Shown: in pieces, positions 6,156 to 12,878 of the stretch
How positions within the stretch are numbered: position 1 is the stretch's first letter
Layout of the letters: each line of letters starts with the position of its first letter
NCBI GenBank assembly: GCA_035063885.1
Contig: JAPSFM010000125.1
Coordinates: 1 to 13,896 of the forward strand
Reading direction: 5' to 3'
Source: CAADGY01 sp900696665
GTDB taxonomy: Bacteria > Acidobacteriota > Terriglobia > Bryobacterales > Bryobacteraceae
Length of the DNA stretch: 13,896 nt
Notes under the pieces: generated by a model
Database searches by the model: none
Seen by the model: only the letters and a program-made list of their open reading frames with translations
What the model was told of the DNA's origin: nothing
Translations under genes and position numbers: made by a program

Positions 6156-6494
6156 ATGAGAATCGCAATTCCCCTTGCAAACGGCAAGCTCTCGATGCAT
6201 TTTGGACACTGTGAGCGTTTTGCTCTATTCGACGTAGACCCGGCTGAACAGACAATACTGGGACGCGAGGACGTCGACGCCCCTCCACATGAGCCCGGAC
6301 TCTTGCCCCGCTGGCTGGCGGAGCGTGACGCAGGCGTCATCATCACCGGCGGGATGGGGCGGCGCGCCGCGGGACTGTTTGCCAAGCGAGGCATCCAGGT
6401 GATCACCGGTGCGCCGGCCGGGGCGCCCGAACGCATAGTCGGCGACTATCTTGCCGGGAGCCTGGAAACGAGTCCGAATACCTGCGACCACTGA
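6156..6494 (+). CDS. NifX-like protein (dinitrogenase Fe-Mo cofactor family, PF02579-like)
   Basis: The complete 112-residue protein starts MRIAIPLANGKLSMHFGHCE, where HFGHCE (residues 16-21) holds the His and Cys typical of this family's metal or cluster site. It continues FALFDVDPAEQTIL, a Pro-His loop (DVDAPPHEPGLLPRWLAERD), VIITGGMGRRAAGLFAKRGI and VITGAPAGAPERIVGDYLAG. Length matches the family norm. Nitrogenase members (NifX, NafY, VnfX) carry cofactor precursors; members outside nif clusters, as here, have no proven role. No other nif gene is in the window, so nitrogen fixation is not implied. GAGGA seven bases before ATG 6156 serves as ribosome site. It would be transcribed from the sigma-54 promoter through the broken upstream copy. 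Confidence 0.9.
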   Translation: MRIAIPLANGKLSMHFGHCERFALFDVDPAEQTILGREDVDAPPHEPGLLPRWLAERDAGVIITGGMGRRAAGLFAKRGIQVITGAPAGAPERIVGDYLAGSLETSPNTCDH

Positions 6495-6919
6495 GCCAAC
6501 CGCCCCGGGTGCTGGGACGGCGTCCGCATGGACAGTTCCATGAGTTGACAGGCAATCCGGTCCGGTACCGGGCGGCGAAGGAGAGGTTCAACGGATTGGC
6601 GTTGCGCCTGTGGCTTGAACTCCGGCCGAAAGCCGGCGCCAATCCTTTCGGGATGGCCATACGGCTGCCACAGCCGGAAACGTCATTGTAAAGCGTGGCT
6701 TTGCCCTTTTTGTCAAAGGACGATGGTTCTCGAATCTGCTCGGCCCATCGTGTGAGAGCTTGGCTTGTTTCTTGAGACTTCCCACTCTTGTAGCTGTAGG
6801 TTACACTCAAAGATGACAGAGTCGAAAGCCGAGGCACTCGAGCCGGCCTCCGCGCCAAGCCGACTTGAGCCGCGCCCGTTCTGACCTGCGATTAGAGTTT
6901 GAATGCTTGGAGGTTCAAA
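6495..6919. other. 425-bp spacer with no recognisable gene
   Basis: Frames of 60-151 residues exist here on both strands, but none has a good ribosome site together with recognisable motifs, and several overlap each other. The stretch from about 6680 to 6830 is visibly more AT-rich than its surroundings. A 5-5-5 hairpin (6622-6636, stem CCGGC/GCCGG) lacks a T-run and so is not a convincing terminator. No insertion-sequence ends or direct repeats were seen. It may hold a decayed gene and the promoter of the next gene. Confidence 0.4.
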
Positions 6920-7087
6920 ATGGCTCGTAACGTTGGAGATCGTTATATCTGCGGGAAGTGCGGGGCGGTGCTGGTGTACGAGAAAGCGTGCCCCTGCCCC
7001 GAAGGCAGCGCGCATCCACATTCAGAAATCTGCTGCGGCCAGCAGATGAACGCCGTGACTGAGGAGGCTCCGCCAACCAAGAACTGA
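6920..7087 (+). CDS. Small desulforedoxin/desulfoferrodoxin-N-like metal-binding protein, 55 aa
   Basis: MARNVGDRYICGKCGAVLVY begins a Cys-rich small protein with C-x2-C (Cys11, Cys14), a C-x-C pair in EKACPCPEGS, and a C-C pair in HSEICCGQQM. The CxxC plus CCGxxM pattern is that of the desulforedoxin-type FeCys4 (or zinc) knob at the N-terminus of desulfoferrodoxin; the inserted CPC loop is a variation seen in stand-alone small homologues. Such proteins carry electrons or bind metal in anaerobes and microaerophiles. I choose ATG 6920 because GGAGG (6909-6913) lies six bases before it; an in-frame ATG at 6899 has no site. It is 425 bp after the NifX-like gene and about 230 bp before padR, so it is probably its own unit. 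The role here is unknown. Confidence 0.78.
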   Translation: MARNVGDRYICGKCGAVLVYEKACPCPEGSAHPHSEICCGQQMNAVTEEAPPTKN

Positions 7088-7240
7088 CCATCGTCTGCGG
7101 GGTCCCAAGTGTGTTGCCGCGGTGGAGGGCGGCGCATTCTCTTCAAATCGCCCGGGCATTCGGGCAAGCTGTTCGGCTCATACCGAAACCCGGCGCCGTA
7201 CGAGATACACGAGTCGAACTTCCATGTTGTTCCACACGGA

Positions 7241-7288
7241 ATAGATGATACTTGCATCTATTTGACTCTGCCGGTAAAGTAATAGATG
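7241..7288 (+). promoter_or_regulatory. padR operator: inverted repeat plus extra half-site
   Basis: ATAGATG (7241-7247) and CATCTAT (7255-7261) form a perfect 7-7-7 inverted repeat, with a third ATAGATG at 7282-7288 near the predicted transcription start. The core matches the site in front of the thioredoxin-like gene (3532-3552) at 17 of 21 positions. PadR regulators normally bind such ATG/CAT-ended palindromes and repress their own gene. Confidence 0.6.
7252..7280 (+). promoter_or_regulatory. Sigma-70-type promoter of padR
   Basis: -35 TTGCAT (7252-7257) and -10 TAAAGT (7275-7280) are 17 bp apart, with start expected near 7287. The -35 lies inside the right arm of the operator, the same geometry as at the thioredoxin-like gene. 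An alternative -35, TTGACT (7262-7267), has no well-spaced -10. Confidence 0.5.
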
Positions 7289-7320
7289 AACCTGCCAGCG
7301 GTAGGTCCAGGAGGGATGCT

Positions 7321-7731
7321 TTGCCTCGTCGAACTTGCTCCCGTCACGGGCACGACTATCCGTGCACGTGTGCGATGGGGAATTTATACCGGTTTGTCGA
7401 GCCGATAGTTCTGCTGCTGCTTAAAAAGAAGAAGCGGTCCTACGGGTACGACCTCTCCGGCGACCTTGACGAATACGCCCTCACGGATGCGGAGATCGAA
7501 CGCGCCGCCCTCTACCGTACACTGCGTCAGCTTGAGAAGAACGGCAACGTGAAATCCGAGTGGGATGTGGATAAAGTAGGACCGGCCCGGCGCGTCTATC
7601 GGCTGACTGCGAAAGGCGAGAAGCACCTTCAGGAATGGGCAGCCGTTCTCGATCACGTCTCAAAGTCTATGGCCCGCTTTGTAAAAGAGACCCGCGCGCT
7701 CGATAAAGAGAACACAGCCCCGGCGAAATAG
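7321..7731 (+). CDS. PadR-family transcriptional regulator with Cys/His-rich N-terminus
   Basis: The 136-residue protein has an N-terminal Cys/His segment (residues 5-17: Cys6, His9, His11, Cys15, Cys17) followed by a PadR winged helix. RFVEPIVLLLLKKKKRSYGY is helix 1, ALYRTLRQLEKNG the recognition-helix region, and RVYRLTAKGEKHLQEW the wing; a C-terminal dimerisation helix follows (VLDHVSKSMARFVKETRA). PadR proteins are usually repressors released by a ligand. The extra CxxHxHxxxCxC-type head suggests a metal or Fe-S cluster as the signal. I choose TTG 7321 because AGGAGG (7309-7314) lies six bases before it; the longer open frame from 7252 begins inside the promoter. Its promoter carries an operator shared with the thioredoxin-like gene. 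It converges with the sigma-54 activator gene. Confidence 0.85.
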   Translation: MPRRTCSRHGHDYPCTCAMGNLYRFVEPIVLLLLKKKKRSYGYDLSGDLDEYALTDAEIERAALYRTLRQLEKNGNVKSEWDVDKVGPARRVYRLTAKGEKHLQEWAAVLDHVSKSMARFVKETRALDKENTAPAK

Positions 7732-7766
7732 CTCCATCACGTCCGCTTCCAGCAAATCCTGGCTGA

Positions 7767-9122
7767 CTATCGGCGCCGGTGACGCCCATCCGCCGCCGGT
7801 GGTTGAAGGCCAAGGACCCTAATCTTTCGGTACAGCGTACTGGGATCTATGCCGAGTTCGTGTGCAGTCCGCTTACGGTTGCCCCCGTTTCGTTCCAGGG
7901 CCTCCCCGATCAGAAGGCGCTCCATTGCGTCCAGGCTCATCGGCCCGCACACGGGAGGTGCTCCTTTCGCTCGGAACTCTGGCTGAAGATGCCTCAACTC
8001 AATTAGTCCGCTGCGGCAGAGCACGAATGCCTGCTCTATGATGTTCTCCAACTCGCGCACATTACCCGGATACTTGTATTCCATCAGCCGCGCCAACGCG
8101 ATATCGGAGACACCGGCAATGTTCTTGCCTTGCAGGCGGTTGAATTTCGCGACCAGGTGGTCAACCAGCAGCGGGATATCATCGCGGCGCTCGGCGAGCC
8201 CCGGCAGCGTCAGCCGGATCACGCGGATGCGATAGAGAAGATCCTCCCGGAATTTGCCCTCACTTGCCAAACCCGCCAGGTTCCTGTTCGTTGCGGCGAT
8301 GACGCGGACATCCACCTTCACCGGCTCCGTCGAGCCCAACGGCTCGAAGCACCGCTCCTGCAACACGCGAAGCAGCCGTACCTGCATCGCTGAGGACACG
8401 TCCCCGATCTCATCCAGGAAGATCGTTCCCCCGTCCGCCAGGGCAAACCGTCCGGGTTTGTCGCGCCGCGCGTCTGTGAATGCGCCTGCCTTGTAGCCGA
8501 ACAGTTCCGATTCGAGCAACGAATCCGGCAACGCGCCGCAATTGATTGCCACAAACCGCTTTTGCCGGCGGGGCGAAAGGTTGTGAATCGCGCGCGCAAA
8601 CAACTCCTTGCCGGTGCCGGTGGCGCCCTCGATTAACACGGTACTGCTGCTTTCGGCGATGTTGGGCAGAATATTGAAGAGCTTGGTCATTGCCGGACTG
8701 CGTCCCACGATATCCTCGAAGGTGTAACGGGATTCGAGTTCTTTCTGAAGCTGCTCGATCTGGCGGAGATCCTGAAAGGTTTCAACGCCACCCGTTATGG
8801 CGCCGGATTGGTCTTTCAGGAGGGCGGTGGAAATCCGGATCGGGATCCGCTCGCCGGAGGCGCCAATGATGCTCGTTGTGGCGTTCACCACCGGCTTTCC
8901 CATCGCTAACGTCCGCCTGAGCGCGCACGCCTGCTCACAATGGCTCGCACGGAAAACGTCGGAGCAGGTCCGTCCAAGCGCATCCCGCCGGCGTACGTTG
9001 GTGATCTGCTCAGCGGCGCGGTTGAAGGCGGTAATGCGCCATTCCCGATCAACGGTGAACACGCCTTCATTGATTGAATCCAGGATAGGGTCCGAGGACG
9101 AATCAAAGTTAGAGTAATTCAC
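7767..9122 (-). CDS. PAS-domain sigma-54-dependent transcriptional activator (NtrC/NifA type)
   Basis: The 451-residue protein has an N-terminal PAS domain (about 10-120) with Cys53, Cys62 and Cys66 in CSDVFRASHCEQACALRR, a C-x8-C-x3-C pattern able to bind a metal or cluster. The AAA+ ATPase domain (about 137-375) shows Walker A GATGTGKE (166-173), the sigma-54 contact loop GAFTDA (213-218, Asp in place of the usual Gly) and Walker B GGTIFLDEIGD (231-241). A Fis-type helix-turn-helix ends it (GNRKRTAHELGIDPSTLYRK). Such proteins bind upstream enhancers and remodel sigma-54 polymerase. I take GTG 9122-9120 as start because the reading frame upstream to 9218 runs through promoter-like palindromes. 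GGGAG lies 12 bases upstream, rather far. Its likely target is the sigma-54 promoter at 5927, which carries two copies of the motif found over its own promoter. Confidence 0.9.
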   Translation of the reverse strand: MNYSNFDSSSDPILDSINEGVFTVDREWRITAFNRAAEQITNVRRRDALGRTCSDVFRASHCEQACALRRTLAMGKPVVNATTSIIGASGERIPIRISTALLKDQSGAITGGVETFQDLRQIEQLQKELESRYTFEDIVGRSPAMTKLFNILPNIAESSSTVLIEGATGTGKELFARAIHNLSPRRQKRFVAINCGALPDSLLESELFGYKAGAFTDARRDKPGRFALADGGTIFLDEIGDVSSAMQVRLLRVLQERCFEPLGSTEPVKVDVRVIAATNRNLAGLASEGKFREDLLYRIRVIRLTLPGLAERRDDIPLLVDHLVAKFNRLQGKNIAGVSDIALARLMEYKYPGNVRELENIIEQAFVLCRSGLIELRHLQPEFRAKGAPPVCGPMSLDAMERLLIGEALERNGGNRKRTAHELGIDPSTLYRKIRVLGLQPPAADGRHRRR

Positions 9123-9127
9123 ATTTA

Positions 9128-9161
9128 AATGTAACTCCCATCTATGCAGTATGCAATACTG
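9128..9161 (-). promoter_or_regulatory. Promoter and palindromes of the sigma-54 activator gene
   Basis: On the minus strand, -35 TTGCAT (9156-9151) and -10 TACATT (9133-9128) are 17 bp apart. A perfect 15-bp palindrome with arms CAGTAT/ATACTG (9147-9161) and the overlapping TGCA-N3-TGCA (9145-9155) cover the -35. A second palindrome, ACATTTAAATGT, spans 9121-9132. Binding of the activator here would repress its own gene. Confidence 0.42.
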
Positions 9162-9313
9162 GCCCGGAGTTGCCGAAAGTGCACTCCGGCGTGGAACGAC
9201 AGACCGGAATGGCCCCAAAGCGGAAGGATAGAAGAAGCCGCAATCATAGTGCTACGGGCGTGATCTGCCGGCTGACCTGCCTGAAGCCGCGGAGAGTGAC
9301 ATAATCGTGTTCT

Positions 9314-10576
9314 ATGCCGAACCCCGGAGACAACACCGACCAGTTGCTTTCAGAATCCCGGCGCCACCAGTTCCCGATGCTCGACCGGCGCGATCTCTTC
9401 CGCGCCGCCGGTGCTGGTGCACTCGCTATGACGGCTGGCTCTTATTCGCGCATCATGGGCGCCAATGATCGCGTGCAACTTGGCCTGATCGGCTGCGGCG
9501 GACGTGGTCGAGGTGTCATGGGTACATTCATCAAAACGGACCAGGTGGATGTGAAAGCCGTCTGCGACGTCTACGCCGACCGCATCGATCGCGCCAAACA
9601 GCAGGCGCCCAATGCCAGCAGTTTCGCCGATCACCGTAAGCTTCTCGAGTTGAAAGACCTGGATGCTGTCCTGATAGCCACTCCTGATCACTGGCACGCG
9701 GCTATCACGATCGATGCATTAAATGCCGGCAAAGATGTGTATGTCGAAAAGCCGCTGACGCTTCGACTTGAAGAAGGGCCGCCGATTGTGAAGGCGGCAC
9801 GCGTCAATAGCCGCATTTGTCAAGTCGGCATGCAGCAGCGGTCGGGCCAGATTTACATACAGGCGCGCGACGAATACATCAAGCCGGGCAAACTCGGAAA
9901 GATCACGTTGGCACGGACATGGTGGCACGGAAACGGCGCCCACCTGATGAAGGCGCCTCCGGCGCTCAAGACAAAGCCTTCCAACCTCGATTGGGCGCGG
10001 TATCTGGGGCCGGTGAAGTGGCGGGAGTGGGACCCGCAGCAATATTGGAACTTTCGCGCTTATCTGGATTTCGGCGGCGGGCAAATTACCGATTTATTCA
10101 CGCACTGGATCGACGTTGTCCACATGTTCATGGAGCAGGACAATCCTACTTCGGCTGTGGCCTCCGGCGGTGTTTACTGCTACAAGGACGGCCGCACCGC
10201 TCCCGATACGATTTGCGTGCTGCTGGGCTATCCGGCGGAATGGACAGCCACGTTCGAAGCCACGCTGACGCCTGGAATTACTGGCGCCGCGGTGGAGATG
10301 TGCGGCACGGAAGGACGCTTGAATATCACGCGAAGCCGCTTTGAATTCCATTCCGCGGAAAAAGGGGCTCCGCCGGTGATCGTGAAGTCGCCGCGCGAGC
10401 AGACCATCGATCACGTAGAGAACTTCCTCGATTGCATGCGCACGCGCAAGCTACCCAACGGCGACGTCTATATCGGGCACCGGTCCGCGCAGGCATCGCA
10501 CCTCGGCAACGTGGCATATCTCGAAAAGCGGCGCATCAATTTCGATCCAGATCGCGAAGAGATTCTGCCGCTGTAA
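9314..10576 (+). CDS. Tat-exported Gfo/Idh/MocA-family oxidoreductase
   Basis: The 420-residue protein has a twin-arginine signal (LDRRDLFRAAGAGALAMTAG, residues 23-42). An NAD(P)-binding Rossmann fold follows with GLIGCGGRGRG (57-67), an acidic strand end (VKAVCDVYADR) and the family EKP motif (VYVEKPLTL, EKP at 145-147), then the C-terminal substrate domain (YLDFGGGQITDLFTHWIDVV, containing the catalytic-type Asp/His). Members oxidise or reduce sugars, inositols and derivatives; exported versions of this length are abundant in Acidobacteriota and Planctomycetota and some act on glycans with bound cofactor. The substrate is unknown. ATG 9314 has no good ribosome site; ATG 9377, which begins MLDRRDLF, is an alternative that would give a compact Tat signal. 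It stands alone, converging with yjbQ 15 bp away. Confidence 0.9.
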   Translation: MPNPGDNTDQLLSESRRHQFPMLDRRDLFRAAGAGALAMTAGSYSRIMGANDRVQLGLIGCGGRGRGVMGTFIKTDQVDVKAVCDVYADRIDRAKQQAPNASSFADHRKLLELKDLDAVLIATPDHWHAAITIDALNAGKDVYVEKPLTLRLEEGPPIVKAARVNSRICQVGMQQRSGQIYIQARDEYIKPGKLGKITLARTWWHGNGAHLMKAPPALKTKPSNLDWARYLGPVKWREWDPQQYWNFRAYLDFGGGQITDLFTHWIDVVHMFMEQDNPTSAVASGGVYCYKDGRTAPDTICVLLGYPAEWTATFEATLTPGITGAAVEMCGTEGRLNITRSRFEFHSAEKGAPPVIVKSPREQTIDHVENFLDCMRTRKLPNGDVYIGHRSAQASHLGNVAYLEKRRINFDPDREEILPL

Positions 10577-10591
10577 GCGTGCTGTTGTGGG

Positions 10592-11026
10592 CTATCCGGC
10601 TTCCCGCGCCTCGCCGATAAAGTGCAGCACAACGCTCCGCCGGTGCGGCGCCGCGCGATGCTCGAAGAGGTAGATGCCCTGCCAGGTTCCCATCACAGGC
10701 TTTCCGTTGGCCACCGGGATGGAGAGTTGGGTTTGTGTAAGGGCCGCGCGGATGTGAGCGGGCATATCGTCCGGCCCTTCGACGGTATGGCGGTACAGCA
10801 GGTTGTTCTCAGGAACCAGCCGCTCGAAAAACCTGGAGAGATCGTAGGTCACATCGCTGTCGGCGTTCTCTTGAATGGTGAGAGAGGCCGATGTATGGCG
10901 GACGTAAATCGTCAGCAGACCCACGGTTACACGCTTCGAGCGGACCCAGGACTCCACCTCCGCCGTAAACTCGTACAACCCCTTTCCCCGGGTGTCGACC
11001 CGAACTTCGTGCATAAACTGGATCAT
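10592..11026 (-). CDS. yjbQ: YjbQ/UPF0047 family protein
   Basis: The 144-residue protein has the full UPF0047 signature: VGLLTIYVRHTSASLTIQEN, NADSDVTYDLSRFFERLVPE, YRHTVEGPDDMPAHIRAALT, VANGKPVMGTWQGIYLFEHR. Length matches the family (about 130-145). His residues in RHTSAS, YRHT and MPAH line a metal-binding pocket in known structures. E. coli YjbQ shows weak thiamine-phosphate synthase activity, but the physiological role is not settled. ATG 11026 overlaps the glmS stop as ATGA, giving translational coupling; an internal ATG four codons later is the alternative start. It is the last gene of the purS-glmS-yjbQ run. Confidence 0.93.
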   Translation of the reverse strand: MIQFMHEVRVDTRGKGLYEFTAEVESWVRSKRVTVGLLTIYVRHTSASLTIQENADSDVTYDLSRFFERLVPENNLLYRHTVEGPDDMPAHIRAALTQTQLSIPVANGKPVMGTWQGIYLFEHRAAPHRRSVVLHFIGEAREAG

Positions 11027-12876
11027 TCGACGGTAACACTCTTAGCGAGATTTCGAGGCTGGTCCACATCGCAGCCACGGCGAACGGCGATGTGATAGGC
11101 GAGCAGTTGCAATGGGACGATTTCAAGGATAGGAAGCAGCAGCTCGCTTGATGGAGGCACCCAGAGGATGTCATCCGCGATCTTGGATACCTGCTCGTCT
11201 CCATCGGAAGCAACGGCGATGACCAGACCCTCCCGCGCCTTGACCTCCTGAATATTGGAAAGCGTTTTCTCGTATCGGAGCCGGCTTGCCTCCACATCGC
11301 GATCGCAGGTGGCCAGCACCACTACCGGGAGCTTTTCGTCGATCAGCGCATTCGGCCCGTGTTTCATTTCCCCGGCCGGATATCCTTCCGCGTGGATATA
11401 CGAGATCTCTTTCAGCTTGAGCGCACCCTCCAGTGCGATCGGAAAATGAATGCCGCGGCCGAGAAACAGGAAGTCCGTCGAGCGGAACAAGACGCGCACC
11501 AGGTCTTCGTAAATGGCATCACGCGTCAGTACCGTCTCCAGTTTCGCTGGAATCGTCAGCAGTTCCTGAACGAGGAACCTGGATGTTCCCGGATCGATTG
11601 TCTGCCGTTGCTGGCCCAGGTACATGGCCAGTATGAACAGTGCGGTCAACTGGCACGTAAAGGCCTTCGTTGACGCCACTCCGATTTCCGGACCGGCGTG
11701 CGTGAGAAGTGTTCCCGCCGCTTCGCGCGTGATCATCGACCCAATGACGTTGCAGATTGCAAGGGTCTTGGATTTTTTGGACTTGGCCTCCCGCTGCGCG
11801 GCGAGTGTGTCCGCGGTTTCTCCGGATTGGGAAATAACGACCGTCAACGTTCCCGCATCGAGTATCGGATCGCGATACCGGAACTCGCTGCCATAGTCCA
11901 CTTCAACCGGAATGCGAGCCAACCGCTCGATCATGAACTTACCTGCCAGGGCTGCGTGCCAACTGGTGCCGCAAGCGACGATCCGAACGTTCTGGAACTC
12001 GCGGAACTCCCGTTCGGTGATGTCCATCTCGTCGAGGAATACACGGCCCGACTCCCGCCCTACACGGCCAAGAATGGTATCGCGGACGGCGCGTGGCTGC
12101 TCATAGATTTCCTTCAGCATGAAGTGTTTGTAGCCACCTTTTTCCGCCATGATGGGATCCCACAAAATGTGCGACACCTGGCGATTCACGGGGCGCCCGT
12201 CGAAGTCCTTGATATGAACGCCTTCGCGCGTGAGCACGGCCATGTCGCCGTCGGCGAGGAAGAACATATCCCGCGTGTGATTCAGAATGGCCGGCACGTC
12301 GGAGGCAACGAAATACTCTCCGTTGCCCAGGCCGATCACCGCTGGCGGGCCCATACGTGCCACCACGATCTTATTCAAGTCAGAGCGTGCTATAACAGCC
12401 AGTGCAAATACGCCGGACAGTTGTTTCACCGCCTTGCGGACCGCTTCCTCCAGATCGCCCGCGTAATGCTTCTCGATGAGATGGGCGATCACCTCCGTAT
12501 CGGTGTCCGTAACGAAAGTATGGCCTTCGCCGCTGAGTTGATGCTTGAGTGAGAGGTAATTCTCAATGATTCCGTTGTGGACCACAACGATATCGCCTCT
12601 GCAGTCCCGGTGTGGATGAGCGTTTTCTTCGGTCGGGCGCCCGTGTGTTGCCCACCTGGTATGTCCGATGCCGAACATCCCTTCGATCGGATGCATCCGC
12701 ACAGACTCTTCGAGGTTGCGGAGCTTGCCTGATGCCCGGCGCAAACACAACTCGTTGCCATCGCCGATTACCGCCAGACCGGCGGAATCGTAGCCCCGAT
12801 ATTCGAGCCGTCGAAGCCCATCGAGGATGATGGGAACGGCCTTCCTGTTACCGATGTATCCGACAATGCCGCACAT
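11023..12876 (-). CDS. glmS: Glutamine-fructose-6-phosphate aminotransferase (isomerising)
   Basis: The 617-residue enzyme makes glucosamine-6-phosphate from fructose-6-phosphate and glutamine, the first step to UDP-GlcNAc for peptidoglycan and lipopolysaccharide. The N-terminal Ntn glutaminase begins MCGIVGYIG with nucleophile Cys2 after Met removal, and shows EYRGYDSAG, GIGHTRWATHGRPTEENAHP and VVHNGIIENY. Two SIS isomerase domains follow: IVACGTSWHAALAGKFMIER and SQSGETADTLAA in the first, GRGIHFPIALEGALKLKEIS and EGYPAGEMKHGPNALI in the second. The C-terminus DQPRNLAKSVTVE is nearly invariant in the family. Length is normal (about 610). It starts two bases after the purS stop and overlaps yjbQ by ATGA. 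No room exists for a glmS ribozyme directly upstream. Confidence 0.98.
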   Translation of the reverse strand: MCGIVGYIGNRKAVPIILDGLRRLEYRGYDSAGLAVIGDGNELCLRRASGKLRNLEESVRMHPIEGMFGIGHTRWATHGRPTEENAHPHRDCRGDIVVVHNGIIENYLSLKHQLSGEGHTFVTDTDTEVIAHLIEKHYAGDLEEAVRKAVKQLSGVFALAVIARSDLNKIVVARMGPPAVIGLGNGEYFVASDVPAILNHTRDMFFLADGDMAVLTREGVHIKDFDGRPVNRQVSHILWDPIMAEKGGYKHFMLKEIYEQPRAVRDTILGRVGRESGRVFLDEMDITEREFREFQNVRIVACGTSWHAALAGKFMIERLARIPVEVDYGSEFRYRDPILDAGTLTVVISQSGETADTLAAQREAKSKKSKTLAICNVIGSMITREAAGTLLTHAGPEIGVASTKAFTCQLTALFILAMYLGQQRQTIDPGTSRFLVQELLTIPAKLETVLTRDAIYEDLVRVLFRSTDFLFLGRGIHFPIALEGALKLKEISYIHAEGYPAGEMKHGPNALIDEKLPVVVLATCDRDVEASRLRYEKTLSNIQEVKAREGLVIAVASDGDEQVSKIADDILWVPPSSELLLPILEIVPLQLLAYHIAVRRGCDVDQPRNLAKSVTVE

Positions 12877-12878
12877 AA

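Noticed and set aside
7252..7320. Upstream TTG start for padR at 7252
   Set aside because: It lies inside the operator and -35 hexamer, whereas TTG 7321 has a perfectly placed AGGAGG.
5975..7731. Nitrogen fixation (nif) gene cluster
   Set aside because: NifX-like proteins and a sigma-54 activator are present, but no nifHDK, nifENB or nifA GAF-type regulator appears; PF02579 proteins are common outside diazotrophs.
9139..9145. Single CATCTAT half-site in the activator promoter as a third PadR target
   Set aside because: There is no second arm at the right spacing, and one 7-mer is expected by chance in a window of this size.
9149..9167. Possible sigma-54 promoter for the activator gene itself (GG...TTGC)
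   Set aside because: The GG and GC are nine bases apart instead of the required ten; a sigma-70-type pair fits better.
9123..9218. Longer N-terminus of the sigma-54 activator (start at 9218)
   Set aside because: The added residues do not resemble a PAS extension, and the DNA holds two perfect palindromes and promoter hexamers.
11751..11761. Fourth TGCA-N3-TGCA motif
   Set aside because: It is inside the glmS coding region and encodes conserved SIS-domain residues; taken as a chance match.
11698..12552. 284-residue plus-strand frame opposite glmS
   Set aside because: It lies wholly antisense to an unmistakable glmS and shows no ribosome site or domain signature.
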